From the NCBI GenBank assembly GCA_958443615.1, contig CAUCLI010000005.1, positions 1-64,000 on the forward strand: a stretch of 64,000 bases of DNA, given 5' to 3'. Shown piece by piece: positions 7,826 through 20,779 of this stretch; position 1 is the stretch's first letter, and every line of letters starts with the position of its first letter. Origin of the DNA: an uncultured Collinsella sp. GTDB lineage: Bacteria; Actinomycetota; Coriobacteriia; Coriobacteriales; Coriobacteriaceae. Below the pieces are notes generated by a model. The model was not told the DNA's origin. It ran no database searches and saw nothing but the letters and a program-made list of their open reading frames with translations. Made by a program: the position numbers and the translations under genes.

Positions 7826-9118
7826 ATGCTCGACATCAAATTCGTTCGCGAGAACCCCGAGGCGCTCGACGCCGCCATGGCGAATCGCCAGGGCTCCTGG
7901 GACCGTGAGCGCTTCTTCGCGCTCGACGAGGAGCGCCGCTCCGTCATCGCCGAGGTCGAGGACCTGCAGGCCACCCGCAACGCCGAGTCCAAGAAGATCG
8001 GCGCCCTCATGAAGGAGGGCAAGCGCGACGAGGCCGAGGCCGCCAAGGAGGCCGTGCGCCAGGTCAACGAGAAGATCGAGGTGCTCGGCGCCCGTCGCGC
8101 CGAGCTCGACGCCGAGGTCTCCGACTTCATGGCCCGCATCCCCAACATCCCCTGCGATGCGACGCCCGTGGGCAAGGATGAGAACGAGAACCCCGAGCGC
8201 CGTCGCGTGGGCGAGCCCCGTGACTTCGCCGCCGAGGGATTCGAGCCCAAGGCCCACTGGGACCTCGGAACCGAGACCGGCATCCTGGACTTCGACCGCG
8301 GTGCCAAGCTTTCCGGCGCCCGCTTCACCGTGCTCTCCGGCGCCGGCGCCACGCTCGACCGCGCTCTGCAGAACTTCTTCCTGAACACGCACATCTCCCG
8401 CGGTTTCACCGAGTTCATCCCGCCGGTCATCGTCAACCGCGAGATCATGTACGGTACCGGCCAGCTGCCCAAGTTCGAGGATGACGCCTACCATACCGGC
8501 GAGGACCAGTTCCTGATCCCGACCGCCGAGGTCGCCCTCACCAACCTGCACGCCGGCGAGGTGCTCGACGCCTCCCAGCTCCCGCTGCGCTACACCGCGG
8601 GCACCCCGTGCTTCCGCGAGGAGGCCGGATCTGCCGGTCGCGACACCCGCGGCATCATCCGCCAGCACCAGTTCACCAAGGTGGAGATGGTCAAGTTCGC
8701 CAAGCCCGAGGAGTCCGACGACGAGCTCGAGAGCATGGTGGCCGAGGCCGAGTTCATCCTGCAGCAGCTCGGCCTGCCGTACCGCGTGATCTCCCTGTGC
8801 ACCGGTGACCTGGGCTTCTCCGCCCGTCAGACCTATGACATCGAGGTCTGGCTGCCGAGCTACAACGCCTACAAGGAGATCTCCTCCTGCTCCAACTGCG
8901 GCGACTTCCAGGCCCGTCGTGCGAACAACGAGTCCCGCGACACCGAGAACTTCAAGGGCACCCGCTTCGTGCACACCCTGAACGGCTCCGGCCTGCCCAC
9001 CGGCCGCACCATGGCCGCGATCATGGAGAACTACCAGAACGCCGACGGCTCCATCACGGTGCCCGAGGTGCTGCGCCCCTACATGGGCGGCATCGAGCGC
9101 ATCGAGCCGTTGGCGTAA
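7826..9118 (+). CDS. serS: Serine--tRNA ligase
   Basis: Charges tRNA-Ser (and tRNA-Sec where present) with serine in the cytosol. The 430-aa class II synthetase has the N-terminal coiled-coil tRNA-binding arm (about residues 25-105, rich in E/K/A). Its catalytic core has TPCFREEAGSAGRDTRG (motif 2) and LNGSGLPTGRT (motif 3). ATG 7826 has CGGAGGG upstream and begins the standard MLDIKFVRENPE N-terminus; the in-frame ATG at 7802 is rejected. I see no convincing T-box in the 170-bp leader. Confidence 0.96.
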   Translation: MLDIKFVRENPEALDAAMANRQGSWDRERFFALDEERRSVIAEVEDLQATRNAESKKIGALMKEGKRDEAEAAKEAVRQVNEKIEVLGARRAELDAEVSDFMARIPNIPCDATPVGKDENENPERRRVGEPRDFAAEGFEPKAHWDLGTETGILDFDRGAKLSGARFTVLSGAGATLDRALQNFFLNTHISRGFTEFIPPVIVNREIMYGTGQLPKFEDDAYHTGEDQFLIPTAEVALTNLHAGEVLDASQLPLRYTAGTPCFREEAGSAGRDTRGIIRQHQFTKVEMVKFAKPEESDDELESMVAEAEFILQQLGLPYRVISLCTGDLGFSARQTYDIEVWLPSYNAYKEISSCSNCGDFQARRANNESRDTENFKGTRFVHTLNGSGLPTGRTMAAIMENYQNADGSITVPEVLRPYMGGIERIEPLA

Positions 9119-9146
9119 GGCCGCATAGATCACGGTGACCCTTATG

Positions 9147-9180
9147 GACGCCCGCTCGTGTATCCGGGCGGGCGTCTTGC
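9147..9180 (+). terminator. Terminator after serS
   Basis: GACGCCCGC pairs with GCGGGCGTC across a 12-nt loop, followed by CTTGC. The T-run is weak. Confidence 0.55.
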
Positions 9181-9217
9181 GTATGGGGCGCAGGCGCATC
9201 GTGGTGCATTGCGCCCG

Positions 9218-9226
9218 TGATATGAT
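9218..9226 (+). promoter_or_regulatory. Extended -10 promoter candidate for the flavo-diiron gene
   Basis: TGATATGAT reads as TGN followed by a -10 hexamer TATGAT, 44 bp before the start codon. No good -35 lies at the right spacing, as expected for an extended -10 promoter. It falls just after the serS terminator. Confidence 0.45.
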
Positions 9227-9269
9227 GCTTAGACGAACACATCGCGTTGCATGGGAGAGAGGAACCGAC

Positions 9270-10454
9270 ATGCTGAACGCTATTGAGATCTCGCCGAAGG
9301 TTTGGTGGGTTGGCGGTATCGATTGGAACGAGCGCCTGTTCCACGGCTACACCACCGAGCGCGGCATCACCTATAACGCCTACCTCATCATGGATGAGAA
9401 GATCACCTTGATCGACACGTGCAAGGCGACGTTTGCCGATGAGCTCGTGCAGCGCATCTCGCAGGTCGTCGACCCCGCTAAGATCGATGTGGTCATCACC
9501 AACCATGTTGAGATGGACCACTCCGGCTCCCTGCCCGTGATTCACAAGATCGCCCCCAACGCCGAGATCTACGCTTCCGCCGGTGCCGGCGTCAACGAGC
9601 TCCGCGCCCACTTCGGCATCGAGGCCACGCCCGTGAAGACGGGCGACACCCTCTGCATCGGCGAGCGCACCCTGAGCTTTGTGACCACCCCGATGGTCCA
9701 TTGGCCCGACAATATGGTCACGTACTCCGACGTCGATAAGATCCTGTTCTCCAACGACGCGTTCGGCCAGCATTTCGCCACCACCAAGCGCTTCGACGAC
9801 GAGAACGATATGTGCGAGGTCATGAAGCAGGCCAAGAAGTACTACGCCAACATCGTGTGGCCGTACGGTATGCAGGCCGGCCGCGCGCTTGCCGCGGTCA
9901 AGGGCCTCGAGCTCAAGATAATCGCCCCCAGCCATGGCTGCATTTGGCGCTCCCACATCGACGAGATCATCGCCAAGTACGAGGAGTGGACCACGTATCA
10001 GACGCAGGAGAAGGCCGTCGTGGTGTTCGATTCCATGTGGCACTCAACCGAGTCCATGGCGCGCGAGATCTGCGACGCCTTCATCGCCGAGGGCATCTCC
10101 GCCCAGCTCATCGACGTCAAGAGCACGCATATCTCCGACATCATGCTCTACATGTGCGATGCCCGCTACGTGGCCGTCGGCTCCCCGACCCTGAACTCCA
10201 ACATGCTGCCCACCGTGGCGAGCTTCCTCACGTACATGCGCGGCCTTTCGCCCAAGAATGAGCAGCGCATCGGTCTTGCGTTCGGCTCTTACGGGTGGGC
10301 CCCGCTCGGTCCCAAGCAGGTGTACGCCGAGCTCGAGAACGCCAAGTTCCAGCTGCCCGTGCCGGTCGTGGCGCAGCAGTGGGTGCCTTCCGAGGAAAAT
10401 CTCGCCGAGCTGCAGGACACCGTCCGCAAGATGATCGAGGCCGCTCGGGCGTAA
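9270..10454 (+). CDS. fprA: FprA-type flavo-diiron protein (A-type flavoprotein)
   Basis: Flavo-diiron proteins reduce O2 to water, or NO to N2O, protecting anaerobes. The N-terminal metallo-beta-lactamase domain (about 1-245) has the di-iron motif H79-V-E81-M-D83-H84, further ligand regions in MVHWPDNM and SNDAFGQH, and PSHGCIW. The C-terminal flavodoxin domain (from about 250) has the FMN-loop VFDSMWHSTESMA. At 394 aa it is the standard A-type form without extra rubredoxin modules, so it needs an external electron donor. GGGAGAGAGG precedes the ATG. Flanking terminators suggest it is transcribed alone. Confidence 0.93.
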   Translation: MLNAIEISPKVWWVGGIDWNERLFHGYTTERGITYNAYLIMDEKITLIDTCKATFADELVQRISQVVDPAKIDVVITNHVEMDHSGSLPVIHKIAPNAEIYASAGAGVNELRAHFGIEATPVKTGDTLCIGERTLSFVTTPMVHWPDNMVTYSDVDKILFSNDAFGQHFATTKRFDDENDMCEVMKQAKKYYANIVWPYGMQAGRALAAVKGLELKIIAPSHGCIWRSHIDEIIAKYEEWTTYQTQEKAVVVFDSMWHSTESMAREICDAFIAEGISAQLIDVKSTHISDIMLYMCDARYVAVGSPTLNSNMLPTVASFLTYMRGLSPKNEQRIGLAFGSYGWAPLGPKQVYAELENAKFQLPVPVVAQQWVPSEENLAELQDTVRKMIEAARA

Positions 10455-10524
10455 GGCCGTTCGACCGAGTTGCCTTGGTTTCGCGAACACGCGCTTTCGA
10501 AATCTATCATACTGGTCATAGCAT

Positions 10525-10558
10525 GCGGGGCCGCGGCGCGTGTCGCGGCCCCGTCGCG
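10525..10558 (+). terminator. Terminator-like hairpin after the flavo-diiron gene
   Basis: GGGGCCGCG (10527-10535) pairs with CGCGGCCCC (10544-10552) over an 8-nt loop. No strong T-run follows, so termination is inferred from stem strength and position. Confidence 0.5.
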
Positions 10559-10603
10559 TTTCGACTGTTCGCCTGTCTTCCATCGACTGCTGGGGAGTTT
10601 GTC

Positions 10604-12139
10604 ATGCCGCATACCAACGATGCGCCTCAAAAGATCATCCCGCTTGGAATCTATCTAGAGGGAATTAAACGTCAGGGAATCCTGATATCCTCGGTCGGCG
10701 TCGAGTCTTGCCGGCAGGTTCGGTTCGCGACAGACGATTCTCGATCCGTCGTCGATGACACGCTCTTTGTTTGCAAGGGGGCGGCATTCAAGCGAGACTA
10801 TCTGCTCTCTGCCATCGACGCGGGTGCGGTCTCCTATGTTTCCGAAGTCGACTATGGGGTCGATGTGCCGTGCATCCTGGTAAGTGATATACGAATCGCG
10901 TTGGGCGTGCTGGCGGACATCGCTTACGGACATCCATCGGGAAGCGTTTCCGTGTGCGCGTTCACGGGGACCAAGGGCAAGACGACGAGCGTCTACTACC
11001 TCAAGGGCATTCTCGATGCCCAGGCGTCTCTCGACGGTGTCCATCCCGCTGCCGTGCTATCGAGCATCTTGCTCGACGATGGTGTCCACAGTGGGATCTC
11101 GAAGCTCACCACGCCCGAGGCGTTCGAGCTTGAGCGCCATTTTGCCAATGCCGCTGCGGTGGGCTGCAAGCATGTGGTCATGGAGGCTTCGAGCCAGGCG
11201 CTTAAGTACAAGCGCACCTTCGGCGTGGAATTTGCGGCGGGGGTGTTCACCAACATCGGGGAGGACCATATCTCCCCCATTGAGCATCCGGATTTCGAGG
11301 ATTACTTTTCAAGCAAGCTCAAGCTGTTCGACAGCTGCAGGGTTGCGGTGGTGAACCTCGATATGGATCATGCGGAACGTGTGCTCGAGGCTGCCAAGGC
11401 ATGCGAGCGGATCCTGACATACTCTCTCGCAGACGATGTCGCAGATGTGTATTGCGAGAAGATAGAGCATGGCGGCGACGGCATTCGCGCGACGGTGCGG
11501 ACGCCGCGCTTCACGCGGGAGGTGCTCATCCCCACCCCGGTCACATTCAACGTCGCCAACGCATTGGGCGCCATCGCCGCGGCCGAGGCGATGGGTTTGG
11601 ACGAGGAAGCGATCGTGAGGGGTTTCAAGGACGTGCGGGTTCCCGGGCGAATGGAACTCTACCCGACAGAAGGGGGATCCATTCTCGGCGTGGTGGATTT
11701 CGCCCATAACGGCATGAGTCTTGAGACCATGCTGCTTGATTTGCGCGAGAGCTATCCCGATCGCGAGCTCGTGGTGGTATTTGGCGCGACGGGGGGCAAG
11801 GGCGTCGATCGCCGCGAGACCATGGGCTCTGCAGCGGGAAGGTACGCCGATCGGATCGTTATCACCGAGGATGATCCCGGCCCCGAGGATCCCGCGGATA
11901 TCTGCGACGCCATCGCGCGCGCCGCAAGGGCGGAGGGGCTCGATCGCATGCAGATCGTGCTCGATCGGGAGGAGGCGATTCGGACGGCGGTTCGCGAGAC
12001 CGAGCGCCCCGCGATCGTCATCGTCACGGGCAAGGGACATGAGACGCGCATGCTTCGGCGCAAGGGGGCGGAGCCGTGCGAGGCGGACGGCGTCATGTTG
12101 CGTCGCGCTCTCGACGATTTTGAGTCGGGGGTCATTTGA
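10604..12139 (+). CDS. MurE-like UDP-MurNAc-tripeptide ligase, copy 1
   Basis: Mur ligases add amino acids to UDP-MurNAc peptides using ATP. This 511-aa protein has the MurE layout: an N-terminal DDSRSV...FVCKG uracil-binding domain, an ATP loop FTGTKGKTT near residue 120 (canonical TGTNGKT with N replaced by K), MEASSQALKYKR, and C-terminal VPGRMEL, VDFAH and TGKGHET. The DNPR motif that recognises meso-diaminopimelate is replaced by EDDPGPEDP, so a diaminopimelate substrate is unlikely; lysine or ornithine is possible. It is clearly a paralogue of the next gene, sharing HISPIEHPDFEDYFSSKLKL-type stretches. ATG 10604 begins the family-like N-terminus; far-upstream in-frame starts overlap fprA. 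Confidence 0.8.
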   Translation: MPHTNDAPQKIIPLGIYLEGIKRQGILISSVGVESCRQVRFATDDSRSVVDDTLFVCKGAAFKRDYLLSAIDAGAVSYVSEVDYGVDVPCILVSDIRIALGVLADIAYGHPSGSVSVCAFTGTKGKTTSVYYLKGILDAQASLDGVHPAAVLSSILLDDGVHSGISKLTTPEAFELERHFANAAAVGCKHVVMEASSQALKYKRTFGVEFAAGVFTNIGEDHISPIEHPDFEDYFSSKLKLFDSCRVAVVNLDMDHAERVLEAAKACERILTYSLADDVADVYCEKIEHGGDGIRATVRTPRFTREVLIPTPVTFNVANALGAIAAAEAMGLDEEAIVRGFKDVRVPGRMELYPTEGGSILGVVDFAHNGMSLETMLLDLRESYPDRELVVVFGATGGKGVDRRETMGSAAGRYADRIVITEDDPGPEDPADICDAIARAARAEGLDRMQIVLDREEAIRTAVRETERPAIVIVTGKGHETRMLRRKGAEPCEADGVMLRRALDDFESGVI

Positions 12140-12295
12140 GTGAGCGTTAACGGGTCGGACTGCGGCCTGCTCGCGTCCCCATATGATGGACGTTATGCGG
12201 CACCGTGGTGTCTTGGGTTATCCTAGCTCCCGATCGAATGCGGGGTACGGCATCGCCTTGTTTTGAGGGGATGCGACAGACGATTGGAATGATGC

Positions 12296-13900
12296 ATGGA
12301 CGAGGCGAATCGGAACGCGGTCGATTGCGAGTTGCCTGAGATGAGGCTCGGTGAACTCGTTGAAATGTTGCGCGAGGTCGGAATGTCCGCGCGTGTCGAG
12401 GGGGATGAATCGCTCGAGGTCCGAACGGCGTCGATCGATTCGCGCTCCGTGCTCCCGGGCGGTCTTTTCATCTGTAAAGGCGTATCCTTCAAGCCGTCGT
12501 TTCTGAGGTCCGCGATCGATCGGGGCGCCGCGGCGTATATGTGCCAAGGTGAGGGTGCTGGATTGGCGGTTCCTCATGATTTGGCTGAATGCGGGGACGG
12601 TATTTCCTGCTTGGTCGTGGATGATGTCCGCAGGGCCATGGCGATTGTTTCCGCCGGGCTGTTCGATCATCCCGATAACGCGTTGACCGTGACGGGCATC
12701 ACCGGCACCAAGGGCAAGTCGACGGTCGCTTACATGCTGCGTTCCATCCTGCTGGCGGATGGGATTGAGCCTTCGATCCTGGGATCGATCATGACGGACG
12801 ATGGCATCGTGAGCTATGAGAGCCACAACACCACTCCCGAGGCTCCCGACCTGTGGCGCCATCTGCGCAACACGGTCGAGTCCGGTCGTCGCAACATGGT
12901 GATGGAGGTTTCCAGCCATGCGCTCAAGTACGATCGCGTCTTGGGTCTGCATTTCGACATCGGCTGTTTCCTCAACATCGGCCGCGACCATATCTCCAGT
13001 GTGGAGCATACGGACTTCGAAGACTACTTCAGCTCCAAGCTTCGCCTGTTCGAGCAATGTGACGTCGCGGTGGTGAACCTGCGTACGGGCCACGTGGGGC
13101 GCGTGCTCGAGGCCGCGGGTGCCGCAAGGCGTCTGGTCACGTTCCGCGTCGACGATTCGAATGCGGGCGAGAGGCGCGAGGCGAATGACGCCGCTGCGGA
13201 GGCGCCGATTGCCGACTATGTGGCTGGACGCGTGGAGTCTACGACGCACGGCCTCGCATTCGATGTCTGCGAGCTAGGCGTCGACGGAGTCGAGCATATC
13301 GAACTCGGCATGCCGGGCCTCTTCAACGTCGACAACGCGCTCGCCGCGATCGCGATGGCCCGGCTGCTCGGGGTCGGTTACGATGCGATTCGGAAGGGTT
13401 TGGCCGAGCTGCGGGTTCCCGGTCGCATGGAGCTGGTCCCCTCGCCGGACGGGCATGTGCTCGCCATCGTTGACTATGCGCACAACGAGCTCTCGTATCA
13501 GGCGCTCTTTTCCTCGGTGAAAGAGGAGTATCCCGATCGGCGAATCGTCGCGCTGTTCGGCGCCCCCGGCGGCAAGGCATACGAGCGCCGCGAGGCCCTG
13601 CCGCGCGTGGCGGGCGCGTATGCCGACCACATCGTGTATACCGAGGAGGACCCGGCGCACGACCGTGTTGAGGACATCTGCGCAGAGCTGGTGTCCCATA
13701 CTCCCGCGGGCGTGTCGTGCGAGGTGATTTTGGACCGCGAGGACGCCGTCAGGCGGGTCCTCGAGTCCGCGCTTGGCGACGAGCGCCCCTCGGTGGTGCT
13801 TCTGCTCGCCAAGGGCGATGAGACCCGCCAGCACCGCGGGGATGAGTATCCCGAGGTGAAGAGCGATCTTGCGATCGCGCGCGAGACCTTGCGCGCATAG
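12296..13900 (+). CDS. MurE-like UDP-MurNAc-tripeptide ligase, copy 2
   Basis: A 534-aa paralogue of the preceding gene, same strand, after a 156-bp gap in which I see no clear terminator. It has SIDSRSV, FICKG, the ATP loop ITGTKGKST near residue 137, MEVSSHALKYDR, VPGRMEL and VDYAH. It differs at two usually conserved C-terminal sites: the DNPR region is EEDPAHDR, and GKGHE reads AKGDE, losing the histidine. Those residues bind the incoming amino acid in canonical MurE, so the substrate or activity may differ from copy 1. The start is uncertain: ATG 12296 has only a weak GGA upstream. Confidence 0.78.
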   Translation: MDEANRNAVDCELPEMRLGELVEMLREVGMSARVEGDESLEVRTASIDSRSVLPGGLFICKGVSFKPSFLRSAIDRGAAAYMCQGEGAGLAVPHDLAECGDGISCLVVDDVRRAMAIVSAGLFDHPDNALTVTGITGTKGKSTVAYMLRSILLADGIEPSILGSIMTDDGIVSYESHNTTPEAPDLWRHLRNTVESGRRNMVMEVSSHALKYDRVLGLHFDIGCFLNIGRDHISSVEHTDFEDYFSSKLRLFEQCDVAVVNLRTGHVGRVLEAAGAARRLVTFRVDDSNAGERREANDAAAEAPIADYVAGRVESTTHGLAFDVCELGVDGVEHIELGMPGLFNVDNALAAIAMARLLGVGYDAIRKGLAELRVPGRMELVPSPDGHVLAIVDYAHNELSYQALFSSVKEEYPDRRIVALFGAPGGKAYERREALPRVAGAYADHIVYTEEDPAHDRVEDICAELVSHTPAGVSCEVILDREDAVRRVLESALGDERPSVVLLLAKGDETRQHRGDEYPEVKSDLAIARETLRA

Positions 13901-13977
13901 GCTTTGATCCCATCGACTGCCCCTCGGCGTACAATCTGAGTGAGAACACCCATTCCCGTTCGAGGAAGGAAGCCGAT

Positions 13978-15189
13978 ATGGCAGATTCCGCCACTCCCCA
14001 AGGAACCGCTCCCGCCAAGGTCTACTACACCAACCTGCGCACGCATGGTCGCGAGAGCCAGCTCGACAAGCTCAAGCGCCTCATCCGCCGCGCCGGCATC
14101 GAGCAGATCGACTTCGAGAACAAGTTCGTCGCCATCAAGATCCACTTCGGCGAGCTGGGCAACTTGTCCTTCCTGCGCCCCAATTACGCCCGCGCGGTCG
14201 CGGACGTGGTAAAGGAGTTGGGCGGCAAGCCGTTCCTCACCGATTGCAACACCCTGTATGTGGGCAGCCGCAAAAACGCCCTCGAGCATATCGATTGCGC
14301 GTACCAGAACGGCTTCACACCGTACGCTACCGGGTGTCAGGTCATCATCGCCGACGGCCTCAAGGGCACGGACGAGACCCTTGTCCCGGTGAGGAATGGC
14401 GAGTACGTGCGGGAGGCCAAGATCGGCCATGCGCTCATGGATGCCGACATCGTGATTTCCCTCACGCATTTCAAGGGCCACGAGCAGGCCGGTTTCGGCG
14501 GCTGCATGAAGAACCTCGGCATGGGCGGCGGCAGCCGCGCCGGCAAGATGGAACAGCATGCGGCGGGCAAGCCGAGCGTGGACGAGTCGAAGTGCATCGG
14601 GTGCCATGCCTGCGAGCGCATCTGCGCGCACGGCGCCGTGAGCTTCCCGACCACGCGGGAGCGCACGCTCAAGAGCGGAAAGGTCGTCGAGACCCCGGTC
14701 GCGCACATCGATCGCGACCGCTGCTTGGGCTGCGGCCGCTGCGTGGGCGCGTGCAACCAAGACGCCGTCAAGCCCGACTATGACGCCGCGGTCGACGTGC
14801 TCAACTACAAAATCGCCGAGTACACGCAGGCGATCGTGCAGGATCGCCCGAGCTTCCACATCTCGCTCGCCATCGACGTGAGCCCCAACTGCGATTGCCA
14901 TGCCGAGAATGACACGCCCATCGTGCCCGACATCGGCATGTTCGCGAGCTTCGACCCCGTGGCGATCGACCAGGCCTGCATCGACGCCGCGCTGGCCATG
15001 CCGGCCATGCCCGATACCGAATTGACCGAGATGCGCGCCAAGCTCGAGGCGGCCGGCGAGGTGCCCGAGCGGTGCGCACACGACCACTTCAACATGACGC
15101 ATCCCGACACCAACTGGCGCTCCATGATCGAGCACGGCGAGAAGATCGGCCTCGGCACGAGCGAGTACGAGCTGATCGAGGTGCGGTAG
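13978..15189 (+). CDS. DUF362 family 2[4Fe-4S] ferredoxin-like protein
   Basis: A 403-aa protein with an N-terminal DUF362 domain (IKIHFGELGN, LTDCNTLY, THFKGHEQAGFGGCMKNLGMG) and an inserted bacterial ferredoxin module. The cysteines are C206/C209/C212/C216 (CIGCHACERIC) and C249/C252/C255/C259 (CLGCGRCVGAC), enough for two 4Fe-4S clusters. The family is common in anaerobes; its reaction is not settled, so only an electron-transfer or redox role is supported. GAGGAAGGAAG precedes the ATG, and a TACAAT at 13930-13935 is a plausible -10. No signal peptide is visible, so it is cytosolic. Confidence 0.88.
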   Translation: MADSATPQGTAPAKVYYTNLRTHGRESQLDKLKRLIRRAGIEQIDFENKFVAIKIHFGELGNLSFLRPNYARAVADVVKELGGKPFLTDCNTLYVGSRKNALEHIDCAYQNGFTPYATGCQVIIADGLKGTDETLVPVRNGEYVREAKIGHALMDADIVISLTHFKGHEQAGFGGCMKNLGMGGGSRAGKMEQHAAGKPSVDESKCIGCHACERICAHGAVSFPTTRERTLKSGKVVETPVAHIDRDRCLGCGRCVGACNQDAVKPDYDAAVDVLNYKIAEYTQAIVQDRPSFHISLAIDVSPNCDCHAENDTPIVPDIGMFASFDPVAIDQACIDAALAMPAMPDTELTEMRAKLEAAGEVPERCAHDHFNMTHPDTNWRSMIEHGEKIGLGTSEYELIEVR

Positions 15190-15282
15190 TGGTCGGCTCG
15201 CGGGCGCGGACGATGCCACCGGCAACCGAACTTGACGCGTAAACCGCTTGCGGATAAATTGCGGCCGTTTGCGGCGTGATGC

Positions 15283-18783
<3,501 letters not shown>

Positions 18784-18830
18784 GCGCGCGACATCGAGTA
18801 TGAGCAAGTGAGAAGGGGTCCCGGTTCGTC

Positions 18831-19667
18831 ATGTACACCATCAAGAAAGTGCTGAATTCGAGCGTGGTTCTCGTGACGGACCAGGACGGCCGTGAGTTCA
18901 TCCTGTTGGGCAAGGGCATCGGGTACGGCAAAAAGCCGGGTGCCGAGGTCGTGCAGTCCGAAGGCGACCAGGTCTTCGTGCCGGTCGAGAAGGGGCACTC
19001 GGGCCAGGTGGGCGAGCTCATGGGCTCCATGCCGCCCGAGATCGTCGAGGTGACGCAGGAGATCGTGCGCGAATCGGAGCGCCTGCTCTCCTGCGAGCTC
19101 TCGCCTGCGATCTATCTGCTGCTGGCCGATCACCTCAACTTCGCCCTCGAGCGCGTTCGCCAGGGCATGACCATAACCAACCGGGTTTTTTGGGAGATCA
19201 AGAATTACTATCCCGAGGAGTTCCGCGCCGGTATGCTCGGCGTGCGCCTCGTCGAGGAGCGCATGGGCATCGCCCTGCCGGAGGAGGAAGCGGCAAACAT
19301 CGCATTCCACATCGCGAACGCCCACGGCTCTGACAGCTCGACCTACGATGCGGCGCGCTATGCCAAGGTGATCGGCAAGCTCATCAACCTCGTGCTCTTT
19401 TCCCTCAACCGCCCCGTCGACACGGCGGGGATCCATTACCGTCGGTTCGTCACGCACGTGAAGTACTTCGTCGAGCGCTATTTCACCGCCCATCAACTCG
19501 ATGGGGACGACGACGCGTTGTTTTTGCAGATGGCGGCGAAATACGAGCGTGAGATGAGCATCGCCTACAAGCTCAAGGAATACATGGAGCGGGAGTACGA
19601 CGAACTCGTGACGCGCGACGAGCTCGTGTATCTCGCGGTCCATATTTGGCGGCTCGCGACGGTGTGA
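18831..19667 (+). CDS. licT: BglG/LicT-type transcriptional antiterminator
   Basis: Binds RAT RNA to prevent early termination in beta-glucoside operons, controlled by PTS phosphorylation. The 278-aa protein has an N-terminal CAT RNA-binding domain (about 1-56, IKKVLNSSVVLV...GKGIGYGKKPG) followed by two PTS-regulation domains (about 65-170 and 171-278) with conserved histidines in ADHLNFALER, FHIANAH, RFVTHVKYF and LAVHIWR. It is the third gene of the operon whose leader carries the matching RAT/terminator pair, giving a self-contained sugar switch. The convergent phospholipase gene ends 10 bp away with no terminator between. Confidence 0.93.
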   Translation: MYTIKKVLNSSVVLVTDQDGREFILLGKGIGYGKKPGAEVVQSEGDQVFVPVEKGHSGQVGELMGSMPPEIVEVTQEIVRESERLLSCELSPAIYLLLADHLNFALERVRQGMTITNRVFWEIKNYYPEEFRAGMLGVRLVEERMGIALPEEEAANIAFHIANAHGSDSSTYDAARYAKVIGKLINLVLFSLNRPVDTAGIHYRRFVTHVKYFVERYFTAHQLDGDDDALFLQMAAKYEREMSIAYKLKEYMEREYDELVTRDELVYLAVHIWRLATV

Positions 19668-19676
19668 CGTCGGCCC

Positions 19677-20621
19677 TTATTCCTCGCGGTCGAACTCCTC
19701 GCTCGCGTCGAGCGGGCGGCCTGAGTAGTTGATGTGGCCGGTCACCGCCTCCATGTCGCCCGTCTCGATGAAGCGCGCGGCGGTGCGGTCGTAATCGCCT
19801 AGCGCCCGGTCGAACACGGCGGGGAAGCTCTCCAGGCTCTCGACCTTGGAGAACGGGTTGCGCCAGGGTTTGCCCCCGAGGTTGCCGCATGCGGCGGGGG
19901 CCTCGGTGGTGACGGGGTGGGCGAGCGCCTGCAACAGCGAGTAATCCTTCACGATGCCCTCGAGCTTGCCCAACACGTCGGAGCGCGTGGAACCCGCCGG
20001 TTCGATCAGGCGGTACACGAACTGCATGTCGGCCACGGCCCCACCGTATTCATTGGCGGCGATGTCCATCCCGTAGACGCTCTTGGCCATGAAGCTCACG
20101 AGCGCCCCGGCGACCTTGTCGATGCGCTCGTTGGTCGCGACCACGCCTGCCGGCGGGTATTCCGCGACGGTTGCCCCATCGCGCTTGATTTGCAGCATGA
20201 GCAGGTCCAAGTCGCTCTCGATCACGGCGTGCACCTGGCTTCCCGCATCGGTGAGGTCGGGGTCCGCCTCCTGGATGCCCCATTGCTGCGCGTAGACGAA
20301 CGGGTGGGCGTTGCGGTCGAGCACGTAGTGGGAGAGCATGCCGAGCGCCCAGGCGCGGCCCACGCCTGAATCGGCGGGCTGCAGGCGCGCGACGCCCTCG
20401 CGCAGGGCGCCGAATTGGCGGGACATGCGGCTGCGGTGCATGACGCGCGCAAGTTCCATGCACGCCCCCATGTTCGGGGTCCTGAAGCGGAAGAAGAACG
20501 GGTCGGGGCCCTGATTGGCGAGCAGAAACGCGGCGCGTTCGTCCTCGTTCGCGATGATTCCCTCGGGCAGGCGCTCGATGCTCTCCTCGCCGAACAGGCG
20601 ATGGGTGATCAATGCGGGCAT
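19677..20621 (-). CDS. Zinc-dependent phospholipase C family protein
   Basis: A 314-aa protein beginning [11 protein letters not shown], with histidines and acidic residues in the order expected for the Zn-dependent PLC-like fold (TH near residue 7, [35 protein letters not shown]). No signal peptide is visible, unlike secreted clostridial alpha-toxins, so it belongs to the intracellular or uncharacterised branch of the family; the substrate is unknown. It is convergent with licT and divergent from the ABC transporter, sharing a 158-bp promoter region with the latter. Confidence 0.8.
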   Translation of the reverse strand: MPALITHRLFGEESIERLPEGIIANEDERAAFLLANQGPDPFFFRFRTPNMGACMELARVMHRSRMSRQFGALREGVARLQPADSGVGRAWALGMLSHYVLDRNAHPFVYAQQWGIQEADPDLTDAGSQVHAVIESDLDLLMLQIKRDGATVAEYPPAGVVATNERIDKVAGALVSFMAKSVYGMDIAANEYGGAVADMQFVYRLIEPAGSTRSDVLGKLEGIVKDYSLLQALAHPVTTEAPAACGNLGGKPWRNPFSKVESLESFPAVFDRALGDYDRTAARFIETGDMEAVTGHINYSGRPLDASEEFDREE

Positions 20622-20716
20622 GCGTGTCTCCTTTGAAGTGCGTACATCTGTCGCATATTATGCCCAGCTCCCGTTCGCGCAATCGCGGTATCGAAATGGT
20701 TTTGAAACGCAAAACA

Positions 20717-20746
20717 TTGCGCTTACCTGCGAAAATAAGGTATAAC
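20717..20746 (+). promoter_or_regulatory. Promoter candidate of the amino-acid ABC operon
   Basis: TTGCGC (20717-20722) and TATAAC (20741-20746) are 18 bp apart in an AT-rich stretch, 34 bp upstream of the ABC ATPase start. Confidence 0.5.
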
Positions 20747-20779
20747 AAGCACTTGTCACATATATCGAGGGGGGAATGC

